Counted from the stretch's first letter, positions 17,060-26,177 are shown. The stretch: DNA of 64,000 nt from Lachnospiraceae bacterium (GCA_900769115.1 CAAGFJ010000102.1:1-64000); one strand, 5' to 3'. The notes: generated by a model not told the origin, from the letters alone. Numbers and translations are program-made.

Positions 17060-18232
17060 ATGACAAAGATTGATATTATTTCTGGATTTTTAGGAGCTGG
17101 AAAGACTACTTTGATCAAGAAGCTGATCAAAGAGGGTTTTGAAGGTGAGAAGATTGTATTAATTGAGAATGAGTTTGGTGAGATTGGAATTGATGGTGGA
17201 TTCTTAAAGGATGCCGGAGTGCAGATCAATGAGATGAATTCCGGTTGTATCTGCTGTTCGTTAGTTGGTGATTTTGGGAAGGCATTGGAACAGGTATTGA
17301 ATGATTATACGCCGGATCGTATTATCATTGAGCCATCCGGTGTTGGCAAACTATCCGATGTTATGAAGGCAGTTGCAGATCTGCATGAGTCAAAAGTTGT
17401 GATCAATTCTGCTACGGCAGTTGTAGATGCGGTAAAATGCAAGATGTATATGAAGAACTTTGGTGAGTTCTTTAACAACCAGATCGAGAGTGCCGGTACG
17501 ATTATCTTAAGCAGAACACAGAAGATGAAGGAAGATAAGTTAGAGGCTGTTGTTGCAATGATCAAGGAGCATAATGATAAGGCCAAGATCGTAACAACAC
17601 CATGGGATGATATTGACGGTAAGCTGATCGTATCTACGATGGAAGGTGAGAAGTCATTAGTAGAAGAATTGTTAGAGGAAGCAAAGGTATGTCCTACCTG
17701 TGGACATGTACATGATCACGATCATGAGCATCACCACGATCACGATGAACATGATCATGAGCACCACCACGATCACGATGAGCATGACCATGAGCATCAC
17801 CATGATCACGATGACCACGATCATGAACATCATCATGATCATGACGGAGAGTGTAGTTGTGGACATGATCACGATGACCACGATCATGAACATCATCATG
17901 ACCATGACGGAGAGTGTGGCTGTGGACATGACCACCACCATCATCATGCGGATGAGGTGTTTACAAGCTGGGGCGTTGAGACTCCTCACAAATATACCAA
18001 GGTTGAGATTGAGGATATTCTTAAGAAGCTGGCAGATATGGATCATGCAGAATATGGTGTTATTCTTCGTGCCAAAGGAATGGTTCCGAATACAGAAGGT
18101 GGATGGATATACTTTGACCTTACACCGGAAGAGTATGAGATCCGTGACGGACAGCCGGATGTTACCGGTAAGCTTTGTGTAATTGGCAGCAAATTAGAAG
18201 AGGATAAGATTGCTGCATTATTCCGTGTATAA
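17060..18232 (+). CDS. COG0523 (CobW-like) GTPase with a His/Asp-rich metal-binding insert
   Basis: A 390-residue G3E-family GTPase: Walker A GFLGAGKTTLIKKL (residues 9-22), the metal-site motif GCICC (about 61-65), and the CobW C-terminal domain ending in the strand region after GGWIYFDLTPEEYEIR. A His-rich region of about 85 residues (17699-17952) carries five copies of DHEHHHDHD and two GEC-CGHDH units. Members of the family act as metallochaperones or metal stores, often for zinc, hydrolysing GTP to hand over the metal. The downstream gene encodes a second P-loop protein of the same class. Confidence 0.9.
   Translation: MTKIDIISGFLGAGKTTLIKKLIKEGFEGEKIVLIENEFGEIGIDGGFLKDAGVQINEMNSGCICCSLVGDFGKALEQVLNDYTPDRIIIEPSGVGKLSDVMKAVADLHESKVVINSATAVVDAVKCKMYMKNFGEFFNNQIESAGTIILSRTQKMKEDKLEAVVAMIKEHNDKAKIVTTPWDDIDGKLIVSTMEGEKSLVEELLEEAKVCPTCGHVHDHDHEHHHDHDEHDHEHHHDHDEHDHEHHHDHDDHDHEHHHDHDGECSCGHDHDDHDHEHHHDHDGECGCGHDHHHHHADEVFTSWGVETPHKYTKVEIEDILKKLADMDHAEYGVILRAKGMVPNTEGGWIYFDLTPEEYEIRDGQPDVTGKLCVIGSKLEEDKIAALFRV
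17801..17926 (+). repeat. 63-bp tandem duplication in the His-rich coding region
   Basis: 17801-17863 and 17864-17926 are identical at 60 of 63 positions by eye. Each unit encodes 21 residues including HHHDHDGEC and CG. The unit keeps frame, so copy number can vary without breaking the gene. Confidence 0.85.
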
Positions 18233-18248
18233 AGAAAGGAATTGAGAT

Positions 18249-19202
18249 ATGAGAAAACAGGAGAAAGAGATACCGGTATTCGTCTTTATGGGTTTCTTAG
18301 AATCCGGCAAGACGCAGTTTTGCAGGGAGACGTTGGTAGATCGTGATTTCACACAGGGAGAACCTACTTTGCTTCTGGTAACAGAGGAAGGCGTGGAGGA
18401 ATACGACGAGGATGAGCTGAAGAAGCGTAATATATCGGTTGTTTATTTGGAGGAAGAGGATCTCAATACAGAGAAGTTATTAGATCTGCAGGATGAATAT
18501 AAGCCGACCCAGGTTATGATCGAGTATAATGGAATGTGGCAGTTGAACAAACTGTTTGAGATCCGTGTACCAAAGGGATGGACGATCGTACAGGTGATCA
18601 CATTGATTGATTCGACTACATTTACAGTCTATAACAATAATATGAAGTCCTTGATGGCAGAACATATCCAGAATGCAGATATGGTAGTTTATAACCGTTG
18701 TACAGAGGATACAGATATCAACACGATGCGTATGGCAGTGAAGACGATCAACCGCCGGGCGCAGATCGTATATGAGAATGTTAACGGTCAGGCACAGATT
18801 GACAACGGGGAGATTGAGATACCATATGATCTGGATGCAGATGTGGTAGAGATTGAGGATGAAGATTTCGGCATTTTCTATATTGATGCATCAGATAATC
18901 CGGAGAAATACATCGATAAGGTTGTGAAGTTCAAGGGTCAGGTCTATTGCCCGCCGCAGTATAAGGGTAAAGCATTTGTTCCAGGACGTTTTGCAATGAC
19001 ATGTTGTGCAGAAGATATTACATTCTTAGGATTCAAATGTGTATCGATGGAGACACCGAATCTGAAGGATCGGGAATGGGTAACAGTTACTGCCAAGATC
19101 AAAGTGGAATTCTATAAGGAATTTGATGGTGACGGACCAGTGCTGTATGCGCAGAAGATTGAGAAGGCAGAGAAGGCAAAGGAAGAAGTAGTATACTTCT
19201 AG
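18249..19202 (+). CDS. P-loop GTPase fused to a DUF1980/TIGR03943-like domain
   Basis: A 317-residue protein. The N-terminal half looks like a shortened COG0523 GTPase with FMGFLESGKTQFCRETL as P-loop, but no CxCC motif. The C-terminal half, from about residue 200 (IFYIDASDNPEKYIDKVVKF), with RFAMTCCAEDITFLGFKC, resembles the soluble DUF1980 domain (TIGR03943/YcgQ). That domain usually works with a YcgR-type permease, which is absent here. A metal homeostasis role with the upstream chaperone, 16 nt away, is an inference. Confidence 0.7.
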   Translation: MRKQEKEIPVFVFMGFLESGKTQFCRETLVDRDFTQGEPTLLLVTEEGVEEYDEDELKKRNISVVYLEEEDLNTEKLLDLQDEYKPTQVMIEYNGMWQLNKLFEIRVPKGWTIVQVITLIDSTTFTVYNNNMKSLMAEHIQNADMVVYNRCTEDTDINTMRMAVKTINRRAQIVYENVNGQAQIDNGEIEIPYDLDADVVEIEDEDFGIFYIDASDNPEKYIDKVVKFKGQVYCPPQYKGKAFVPGRFAMTCCAEDITFLGFKCVSMETPNLKDREWVTVTAKIKVEFYKEFDGDGPVLYAQKIEKAEKAKEEVVYF

Positions 19203-19223
19203 GAAGAAAGGGGATACGTGGTT

Positions 19224-19547
19224 ATGGAGTTGAATGGATTTTTTGATAAGGTAAAGAAGTCATCTGCAGATGCAATGGACAAGGCTAAGGATACAACAAA
19301 GCGTCTTATGACGGTCAATGACTTAAAGAGTAAGATCCGTGGTTATAACAATGATAAAGAGAAGCTGTTTACCCAGATGGGAATGGATCTTTACATTTCA
19401 AAGAAACAGGGAGAAGACATTGAGGAAGCAATTGAAGCATTTGTGTCACAGATTGATACGTTGAATGTCCGTGTTAAGAATCTGCAGGAGAAGCTGGAAC
19501 TGTTAGAGTCCGGAGATTCTGTGACAGTGGATGGTACAGAAGAATAA
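19224..19547 (+). CDS. Small coiled-coil protein, unknown function
   Basis: About 107 residues, mostly helical and charged. KVKKSSADAMDKAKDTTKRL suggests an amphipathic N-terminal helix and IDTLNVRVKNLQEKLELLES a C-terminal coiled coil. I recognise no family beyond a general likeness to small zinc-ribbon or stress proteins that here lack Cys. The ATG at 19224 is preferred over GTG at 19218 on spacing from AAAGGGG. It ends the transcript that begins with the COG0523 gene. Confidence 0.6.
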   Translation: MELNGFFDKVKKSSADAMDKAKDTTKRLMTVNDLKSKIRGYNNDKEKLFTQMGMDLYISKKQGEDIEEAIEAFVSQIDTLNVRVKNLQEKLELLESGDSVTVDGTEE

Positions 19548-19555
19548 TTAAGTTG

Positions 19556-19584
19556 TTGACAAAACAACATTTATTCAATATAAT
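19556..19584 (+). promoter_or_regulatory. Promoter of the fab operon with overlapping dyad
   Basis: TTGACA at 19556-19561, exactly 17 bp, TATAAT at 19579-19584: a full sigma-A consensus. The dyad TTCAAT-ATA-ATTGAA (19574-19588) covers the -10 and is a candidate operator for a fatty-acid regulator. Confidence 0.85.
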
Positions 19585-19594
19585 TGAAAAGGTT

Positions 19595-19655
19595 GAAGCT
19601 GGCGTACTAAGAGTAGCATAGAATATCATAGTTCCTTAGTTCGGCAGCTTCTTTT
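19595..19655 (+). promoter_or_regulatory. Leader stem-loop with terminator character upstream of fabH
   Basis: GAAGCTG (19595-19601) pairs with CAGCTTC (19645-19651) and ACTAAG (19606-19611) with CTTAGT (19635-19640); TTTT follows. It begins within about 10 nt of the expected transcription start and ends about 40 nt before fabH. It could attenuate the operon or release a short RNA. Confidence 0.55.
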
Positions 19656-19692
19656 CATGTTAAAGTATTTATAGAAAAGGAAAGAGACGAAT

Positions 19693-20733
19693 ATGGCAAC
19701 AGGAATAATTGGAACAGGAAGTTTTTTACCACCGACCATTATTGACAACAATGAACTAGCTAAGATGGTGAAGACTGATGATGAATGGATCCGGGAGCAT
19801 ACCGGAATTGTAGAACGGCATATTGCCACGGATGAGACAACCTCTTATATGGCAACCGAGGCTGCATTGGCAGCAATTAAGAATGCTGGAATTGAACCGA
19901 AGGAGATCGACCTGATCTTGTTAGCAACATTATCGCCAGAGCGTGCGACACCTAGCATGTCCTGTATTGTGCAGGATAAGATTGGTGCTGTGAATGCAAC
20001 CTGCTTTGACCTGAATGCAGCATGTTCCGGTTTTGTATATGCCTTGCAGACTGCAGATGCGTATATTCGTTCCGGGCTTGCTAAGACAGCATTGGTAATT
20101 GGTGCAGAGACATTGTCAAAGATGGTAGACTGGAAGGATCGTTCAACCTGTATTTTGTTTGCGGATGGCGCAGGTGCAGCGATTGTGAGAGATACCGAAC
20201 ATGGTATATTAGGGAGTGTTACACATAGTGATGGTTCTAAGGGAATGTCATTGAAGTGTAAGGAACGTTCCACAAGGAATTTCCTGAATCGTAAGAATGA
20301 GGACAAGCATTATATCCAGATGATCGGACCGGATATCTTCAAGTTTGCAGTTCGTAAGGTTCCGGCATGTATTGATGTCTTGTTAGAGCGGTCACATCTG
20401 ACCAAGGAAGATGTTACTTATTTTGTATTGCATCAGGCAAACGCACGTATTGTGGCATCAGTTGCACGTAAGATGGATGTTCCGATTGAGAAATTCCCAA
20501 TGAATGTTGACCATTGTGGTAATACATCGAGTGCTTCTATCCCGATCTTGTTAGATGAGATGAACCGGAGTGCAATGTTAAAGACTGGTGACAAGATCGT
20601 ATTGTGTGGTTTCGGTGGAGGACTTACCTGGGGTGCACATGCACTTTCGTGGCAACTGCCAACACCGGAGATCAGGAATGAAGATGTGGATGACAAACCG
20701 ATTGATGGGATGAATGACAGTGAGACGGAGTAG
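19693..20733 (+). CDS. fabH: 3-oxoacyl-ACP synthase III
   Basis: A 346-residue KAS III. The catalytic triad is visible as Cys in DLNAACSGFVYAL, His in VLHQANARI and Asn in HCGNTSSASIP. It condenses acetyl-CoA with malonyl-ACP to start fatty acid synthesis. The C-terminus continues about 20 acidic residues (DVDDKPIDGMNDSETE) beyond the usual end. It is the first gene of fabH-fabD-fabG-fabF-fabZ. Confidence 0.95.
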   Translation: MATGIIGTGSFLPPTIIDNNELAKMVKTDDEWIREHTGIVERHIATDETTSYMATEAALAAIKNAGIEPKEIDLILLATLSPERATPSMSCIVQDKIGAVNATCFDLNAACSGFVYALQTADAYIRSGLAKTALVIGAETLSKMVDWKDRSTCILFADGAGAAIVRDTEHGILGSVTHSDGSKGMSLKCKERSTRNFLNRKNEDKHYIQMIGPDIFKFAVRKVPACIDVLLERSHLTKEDVTYFVLHQANARIVASVARKMDVPIEKFPMNVDHCGNTSSASIPILLDEMNRSAMLKTGDKIVLCGFGGGLTWGAHALSWQLPTPEIRNEDVDDKPIDGMNDSETE

Positions 20734-20793
20734 TTTACGCATACAGGCTGTAAAAAGTATCAGACAAGTGTTCATAATATAGGAGGAAGAAGA

Positions 20794-21717
20794 ATGAGCA
20801 AAATTGCATTTATGTTTCCGGGACAGGGAGCCCAGTACGTTGGAATGGGTAAAGAATTCTATGAGAATAACGAGAAGAGCAGACAGATTTACGAGCAGGC
20901 ATCTGCAGCAGTTGGTCTGGATATAGAGGCTCTTTGTTTTGAGGAGAATACAGATATCAATATTACAGAGTATACACAGATTGCCATGCTGACGACAGAA
21001 GTTGCTATGACGCAGGCTGTGTTAGATCTTGGTGTGAAGCCGGATGTAACAGGCGGTCTGTCGTTAGGCGAGTATTCTGCATTGGTGGCATCCGGGGTTA
21101 TGGACTTTGAAGATTGTGCCAAGGTAGTCCGTAAGCGTGGAATCTATATGCAGGATGAAGTACCGGCCGGTGAGGGCGGTATGGCAGCCATTATTGCAAT
21201 GGATGCAGATAAGATATTAGAAGTGTTAGAGAAAGTAGATGGCATTGTAGGAATTGCAAATTATAACTGTCCAGGACAGATTGCTATTTCCGGTGAGAAG
21301 GCTGCGGTAGAGAAAGCCTGTGAATTATTGAAGGAAGCTGGAGCAAAGCGTTGTATTCCATTGAATGTTAGTGGACCATTTCATTCGCCGATGTTAAAAG
21401 GAGCAGGGGAGAAGCTCGCAAAGGAATTAGAGCACGTGACGATTCATGATATTGCTATTCCGTATGTAACCAATGTGACAGGTGATTTTGTGAAGGATTC
21501 CAGTGAGGTCAAAGATCTGTTAGCAGCACAGGTATCGAATTCTGTAAAGTGGATTCAGTGTGTGGAAGCTATGCTGGCTGATGGTGTGGATACCTTTATT
21601 GAGATCGGACCGGGAAGAACATTATCTTCCTTTGTGAAGAAGATCAACAAGGAAGTAACCATAGTCAATGTAGATAAGTATGCGGATCTGGATAAGGTAA
21701 AAGAATTACTTGCATAG
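20794..21717 (+). CDS. fabD: Malonyl-CoA:ACP transacylase
   Basis: 307 residues. FMFPGQGAQYVGMG at the N-terminus, the nucleophile Ser in GGLSLGEYSALVASG and the His in NVSGPFHSPMLKGA are the FabD hallmarks. It loads malonyl groups on ACP. AGGAGGAAG precedes its ATG; fabG follows 15 nt later. Confidence 0.95.
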   Translation: MSKIAFMFPGQGAQYVGMGKEFYENNEKSRQIYEQASAAVGLDIEALCFEENTDINITEYTQIAMLTTEVAMTQAVLDLGVKPDVTGGLSLGEYSALVASGVMDFEDCAKVVRKRGIYMQDEVPAGEGGMAAIIAMDADKILEVLEKVDGIVGIANYNCPGQIAISGEKAAVEKACELLKEAGAKRCIPLNVSGPFHSPMLKGAGEKLAKELEHVTIHDIAIPYVTNVTGDFVKDSSEVKDLLAAQVSNSVKWIQCVEAMLADGVDTFIEIGPGRTLSSFVKKINKEVTIVNVDKYADLDKVKELLA

Positions 21718-21732
21718 GAAAGGGAGGCAGCT

Positions 21733-22473
21733 ATGTTAACAGGAAAAATTGCATTAGTAACAGGTGCAAGCAGGGGAATTGGTAAGAGCGTGGCCCTTAC
21801 ATTAGCTTCATATGGAGCAACCGTGATCGTGAATTATAATGGAAGCAGGGATAAAGCGGAAGCGGTAGTAGAAGAGATCGTGCAACAGGGTGGAACAGCT
21901 AAGGCATATGGATGTAATGTGTCAGACTATGCGGCAGTTGAGACAATGATGAAGGATATTGTGAAAGAATTTGGTGCATTGCATATATTAGTCAATAATG
22001 CGGGGATTACAAAGGATGGTCTTTTAATGAAGATGTCGGAGGAAGATTATGACTCTGTATTAGATATTAACCTGAAAGGTACGTTTAACTGCATTAAGCA
22101 CATCTCACGTCAGATGTTGAAGCAAAAAGGAGGAAGGATCATTAACCTTTCCAGTGTAGTAGGTGTGTACGGTAATGGAGGACAAGTGAATTATGCGGCA
22201 TCCAAGGCAGGAGTGATCGGCATTACGAAATCCGTGGCAAAGGAATTAGGTTCAAGAGGAATTACGGTCAATGCAGTTGCGCCGGGATTCATTGTAACTG
22301 AGATGACAGATGCCATGCCGGAGGAAGCAAAGAAACAGGTTATGGACCGGATTGCAATGAAACGGCTTGGAGATGTGAAGGATGTAGCTGAGACGGTGGC
22401 ATTTCTGGCATCAGATAAAGCAGCTTACATAACAGGTCAGGTTATCTGTATTGATGGTGGAATGAGTGTATAA
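21733..22473 (+). CDS. fabG: 3-oxoacyl-ACP reductase
   Basis: A 246-residue short-chain dehydrogenase: NADP-binding [20 protein letters not shown], catalytic Ser in [10 protein letters not shown] and Tyr-x3-Lys in [11 protein letters not shown]. Its place in the fab operon makes FabG the safe assignment among SDR proteins. The stop lies 13 nt before the fabF ATG. Confidence 0.95.
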   Translation: MLTGKIALVTGASRGIGKSVALTLASYGATVIVNYNGSRDKAEAVVEEIVQQGGTAKAYGCNVSDYAAVETMMKDIVKEFGALHILVNNAGITKDGLLMKMSEEDYDSVLDINLKGTFNCIKHISRQMLKQKGGRIINLSSVVGVYGNGGQVNYAASKAGVIGITKSVAKELGSRGITVNAVAPGFIVTEMTDAMPEEAKKQVMDRIAMKRLGDVKDVAETVAFLASDKAAYITGQVICIDGGMSV

Positions 22474-22486
22474 GAAGGAGATTGAT

Positions 22487-23728
22487 ATGAGACGAGTTGT
22501 AGTAACAGGAATGGGTGCAATCACCCCGATTGGATTGAATGTAGAGGAATTCTGGAATGGTGTGAAGGAGAGCAAGGTTGGTATTGCACCAATTACAAAG
22601 TTTGATGCCTCTGAGTTTAAGGCGAAGATTGCTGCAGAGGTGAAGGGATTTAATGCCAAGGATTATATTGATGCAAAGACTGCGAAACGTATGGAGTTGT
22701 TCTCACAGTATGCAGTGGTAGCAGCCAAAGAAGCCATCGAACAGGCAGGCCTTGATATGGAGAAGGAAGACCCGTACCGTGTTGGTACAGCAGTTGGATC
22801 CGGAACCGGCAGTCTGCAGGCGGTTGAGCGGAATGTAAAGCGTTTAGAAGAGAAAGGTCCGAATCGGATCGAACCATTGTTAGTACCAGCTATGATCTCT
22901 AATATGGCAAGCGGTAATGTGTCTATTTACTTTGGTTTGAAAGGCAAATCCATCAATGTAGTAACCGCCTGTGCGACAGGAACCCATAATATTGGAGAAG
23001 CAATGCGTACGATTCAGTATGGAGATGCAGATGTTATGATCGCCGGAGGAACGGAATCCTGCGTGACACCGATTGGAATCGGCGGATTTGCTGCTCTTAC
23101 TGCATTGAATACAACGGAGGATTGTTCCCGTGCATCCATTCCGTTTGATAAAGACCGTGCCGGATTTGTATTAGGCGAGGGTGCCGGAGTGGTTGTCTTA
23201 GAAGAGTTAGAGCATGCCAAAGCAAGAGGAGCACATATCCTGGCAGAGTTAGTTGGATATGGTGCAACTTCGGATGCTTATCATATCACTTCTCCTGCAG
23301 AAGATGGAATGGGTGCAGCCAATGCAATGATCTTTGCTATGAAGGATGCGGGTGTGAAACCGGAAGAGGTTGATTATATTAATGCACATGGTACTTCTAC
23401 ACATCACAATGATCTGTTTGAGACACGTGCAATTAAGATTGCAATGGGCGAGGCACAAAATGATGTCTATATCAGTTCAACTAAGTCTATGATTGGTCAT
23501 TTGCTTGGTGCAGCAGGTGGAATTGAATTTATTACCTGTGTGAAGTCAATTGAAGATAATTATATTCATGAGAATGTTGGCTTACACGAAGTAGAAGATC
23601 CGGAAGAGTTCTCACTTAACTATGTGAAGGATGCCGGAATTTCAACTGAGGTTAATGTTTGCATGAGTAATTCCCTTGGATTTGGCGGTCACAATGCAAC
23701 ACTGGTTGTTAAAAAATATACCGAATAA
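22487..23728 (+). CDS. fabF: 3-oxoacyl-ACP synthase II
   Basis: A 413-residue KAS II with the Cys-His-His triad: Cys in VVTACATGTHNIGEAM, His in NAHGTSTHHND and His in SMIGHLLGAAG. It elongates acyl chains. An upstream in-frame GTG at 22466 overlaps fabG, but AAGGAG sits just before the ATG at 22487. Confidence 0.95.
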   Translation: MRRVVVTGMGAITPIGLNVEEFWNGVKESKVGIAPITKFDASEFKAKIAAEVKGFNAKDYIDAKTAKRMELFSQYAVVAAKEAIEQAGLDMEKEDPYRVGTAVGSGTGSLQAVERNVKRLEEKGPNRIEPLLVPAMISNMASGNVSIYFGLKGKSINVVTACATGTHNIGEAMRTIQYGDADVMIAGGTESCVTPIGIGGFAALTALNTTEDCSRASIPFDKDRAGFVLGEGAGVVVLEELEHAKARGAHILAELVGYGATSDAYHITSPAEDGMGAANAMIFAMKDAGVKPEEVDYINAHGTSTHHNDLFETRAIKIAMGEAQNDVYISSTKSMIGHLLGAAGGIEFITCVKSIEDNYIHENVGLHEVEDPEEFSLNYVKDAGISTEVNVCMSNSLGFGGHNATLVVKKYTE

Positions 23729-23778
23729 GAGTTGTCAGGAAATACATATTTACAAATAGCGAAACGGAGGGTACAATA

Positions 23779-24204
23779 GTGGAGTTAGACATTAAACAGA
23801 TTATGGAGATTATTCCGCATAGACAGCCATTTCTTCTGATTGACCGGGTGACGGAGATGGTTCCCGGACAGTCGATCAAAGGCTATAAGAATGTATCGTA
23901 TAATGAGCCTTATTTTGCCGGACATTTTCCACAGGAACCGGTTATGCCGGGAGTATTACAGTTAGAGGCTCTTGCACAGTTAGGTGCGGTCGCAGTGCTT
24001 TCGTTAGAGGAGAATAAAGGTAAGACGGCATATTTTGCCGGTGTGAATAGTGCGAAGTTCAAGCAGAAGGTAGTGCCGGGTGACCGGTTAGATCTGGAAT
24101 GTGAGATCATTAAGACCAAGGGACCTTTAGGAGTAGGTGCAGTTACTGCTTCTGTGAATGGTAAGGTGGCATGTAAAGCGGAGATTTCCTTCATGATCGG
24201 ATAA
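23779..24204 (+). CDS. fabZ: 3-hydroxyacyl-ACP dehydratase
   Basis: A 141-residue hot-dog dehydratase with the catalytic His in IIPHRQPFLLIDRV and Glu in MPGVLQLEALAQLG. The start is GTG at 23779 behind CGGAGGG; no earlier ATG exists. The operon from fabH to here has no acpP, no enoyl reductase and no acetyl-CoA carboxylase genes. Confidence 0.94.
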   Translation: MELDIKQIMEIIPHRQPFLLIDRVTEMVPGQSIKGYKNVSYNEPYFAGHFPQEPVMPGVLQLEALAQLGAVAVLSLEENKGKTAYFAGVNSAKFKQKVVPGDRLDLECEIIKTKGPLGVGAVTASVNGKVACKAEISFMIG

Positions 24205-24217
24205 GAAGGATATTGTA

Positions 24218-25294
24218 ATGAGAAGATTTTACAGACAACATAGACAGGTATTTATTGTACTCTTTGTACTTGCCTGCATGGCGGCGATTGTTTACGTGGG
24301 AGTGACAACCAAGCGGGATCTGAATAACCATGTTATATCTAGAACCTATGCAGGGCAGGCGATGGGAACCGCAGTCAAGAAGACACTTTTTGGTGGAGAT
24401 GATGCAGCTTTGGATAAGGCTAACAAAGAAGTGGATCAATGTCTGCGGGATCTGGAGAATCAGATTTCAGTTCGTGTAGAAGATTCAGAGGTTTCCAGGT
24501 GCAACCGCAATTATGCGATCGAAGGATTGTATCCGTTATCGCAGGATTTGATCGGATATCTTCGCCGGGAGATGGATATCTATATCAGTAGCAAGGGCGC
24601 ATTTTCACCATGCATCCGTCCGATTTCTGAATTGTGGGGAATTGAAGATGGAGAACAGACGGTGCCGTCGGACGAGGATATCAAACAGACATTAAGTCAG
24701 TGTGATCCGGTCAATATTGAGTTACAGGATGATGGCATTGTATTCCATGCAGAGCATATGGCGATTGACTTTGGAGCTGCCGGTAAAGGAATTGCCGGCG
24801 ACAAAGTGAAAGCATTACTGCAGAATAGTTCTGTGACCGGAGCGGTTGTATCCATTGGCGGAACGGTTGTTACGTATGGAGATAAAGGCAATGGTAAAGA
24901 GTGGCATGTTGGCATCCAGAACCCGAGAGGGGAGGATGGCGATGTGTTTGGTGTTGTAGATGTAACAGGTGGCACGATCATATCAACCTCAGGTGATTAT
25001 GAGAAATATTTTGAAATGGATGGCAAGCGGTACCATCATATCTTTGATCCGGCAACCGGGTATCCGGCAGAGAGTGGGTTGATGTCAGTATCCATTATCA
25101 GCGAGGATGGTTTCCTGTCTGATGCGCTATCAACAGCGTGTTTTGTGATGGGAGTAGAGGACGGTATGGCATATGCGAAGGAACAGGGTGTAGAAGCGAT
25201 CTTTGTCACAACGGACAAAGAGGTCTATGTAACGGACGGAATTAAGAAGCAGTTCCGGATTCAAGATGATGAATATAAGCTTAAAAAGAACTAA
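24218..25294 (+). CDS. apbE: FAD:protein FMN transferase
   Basis: A 358-residue ApbE protein anchored by an N-terminal membrane helix (VFIVLFVLACMAAIVYVGV). The FAD and metal site is seen in DFGAAGKGIAGDKV, the SISTSGDY-like segment STSGDYEKYF and HHIFDPATGYPAES. It attaches FMN to Thr residues of RnfD and RnfG on the outer face of the membrane. It starts 13 nt after fabZ and overlaps the NusG-II gene, upstream of the rnf operon. Confidence 0.93.
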   Translation: MRRFYRQHRQVFIVLFVLACMAAIVYVGVTTKRDLNNHVISRTYAGQAMGTAVKKTLFGGDDAALDKANKEVDQCLRDLENQISVRVEDSEVSRCNRNYAIEGLYPLSQDLIGYLRREMDIYISSKGAFSPCIRPISELWGIEDGEQTVPSDEDIKQTLSQCDPVNIELQDDGIVFHAEHMAIDFGAAGKGIAGDKVKALLQNSSVTGAVVSIGGTVVTYGDKGNGKEWHVGIQNPRGEDGDVFGVVDVTGGTIISTSGDYEKYFEMDGKRYHHIFDPATGYPAESGLMSVSIISEDGFLSDALSTACFVMGVEDGMAYAKEQGVEAIFVTTDKEVYVTDGIKKQFRIQDDEYKLKKN

Positions 25295-25655
25295 ACATCA
25301 TATTTTTTTGATAGGAGATATTATAATTCTGGCGGCAGGATTATTAATATCTCTTATTGTGCTATTATGTGGTATTTCCCATGGGAAAGGTGAATGGGTT
25401 GAGATTACGGCGAATGGAGATACACAGGTGTATGTGCTTTCCGAAGATCAGATCATACCGATTGTATCAGATCAGGATGGATATAATGAGGTTGTGATCG
25501 AAAGTGGGAAAGTTTGCATGAAGGAAGCGAATTGTCGGGATCAGATCTGTGTGAGACACAAGGCAATCTCTAAGAATGGGGAGAGTATTATCTGCCTTCC
25601 GCATAGTGTTTATATAGAAGTGGTTGGTGAGAAAGAAAAAGAGATAGATAATTAA
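25266..25655 (+). CDS. NusG domain II-containing membrane protein
   Basis: A 129-residue protein: one N-terminal membrane helix (GDIIILAAGLLISLIVLLCG) and an extracytoplasmic beta domain with CMKEANCRDQICVRHKAI and IICLPHSVYIEV, the NusG_II pattern with paired Cys. Such proteins are regularly encoded beside apbE and rnf or Gx transporter genes; their role is not settled. It overlaps apbE by 29 nt. Confidence 0.85.
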   Translation: MMNISLKRTKHHIFLIGDIIILAAGLLISLIVLLCGISHGKGEWVEITANGDTQVYVLSEDQIIPIVSDQDGYNEVVIESGKVCMKEANCRDQICVRHKAISKNGESIICLPHSVYIEVVGEKEKEIDN

Positions 25656-25668
25656 AGGTGGGATGGCT

Positions 25669-26160
25669 ATGAGATCAAAACATATAACACAGATGGGACT
25701 TATGTTAGCAACCGCTCTTGTGTTGTCTTACTTAGAAACGTTACTTCCGGTTGTTGTTGCGGTACCGGGAGTGAAGATCGGACTTGCCAATATGATAACG
25801 ATGTTGTTTCTATATCAGTATGGTGCCGGCAAGGCATTTGTATTTATGATAGTGAGAGTAGTGCTTTCTGGATTCCTGTTTTCCGGTGTGGCAGGAATCA
25901 TTTACAGTATGGCAGGTGGAATCTGTTGTATTATTGTGATGTGGTTTGTGCGTAAGATTCCGTATTGTTCCATGTTAGGGGTGAGTATGGCTGGTGCGGT
26001 ATGCCACAACGCAGGACAGATCTTAGTTGCATGGTTTGTGATGGCAAATGCACATATTTTGTATTATTTCCCAGTGCTTTGCATATCCGGTCTTGGAAGT
26101 GGCATGCTGATTGGTTTCTTAAGCAATACCATATGGAATCGCATAAAGAATATTCTGTGA
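25669..26160 (+). CDS. Gx transporter family protein (ECF S-component-like)
   Basis: About 163 residues with five to six membrane helices. VLSYLETLLPVVVAVPGVKI-GLAN at the N-terminus is the signature of the Gx transporter/HepI family, often labelled heptaprenyl diphosphate synthase component I. ATG at 25669 is better spaced from AAAGGTGG than the ATG at 25663. The conserved neighbourhood with NusG-II, apbE and rnf suggests a link to extracytoplasmic flavin or redox chemistry, but the substrate is unknown. Confidence 0.8.
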   Translation: MRSKHITQMGLMLATALVLSYLETLLPVVVAVPGVKIGLANMITMLFLYQYGAGKAFVFMIVRVVLSGFLFSGVAGIIYSMAGGICCIIVMWFVRKIPYCSMLGVSMAGAVCHNAGQILVAWFVMANAHILYYFPVLCISGLGSGMLIGFLSNTIWNRIKNIL

Positions 26161-26177
26161 CAAAATAAAATACATTC

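Noticed and set aside
17699..17952. CRISPR-like repeat array
   Set aside because: The repeats are in-frame codons for DHEHHHDHD with no unique spacers of constant length.
17672..18046. Minus-strand and alternate-frame open frames across the His-rich region
   Set aside because: They are by-products of the repetitive CAT/CAC/GAT codons of the His/Asp-rich insert; their Met/Val-rich translations have no family likeness.
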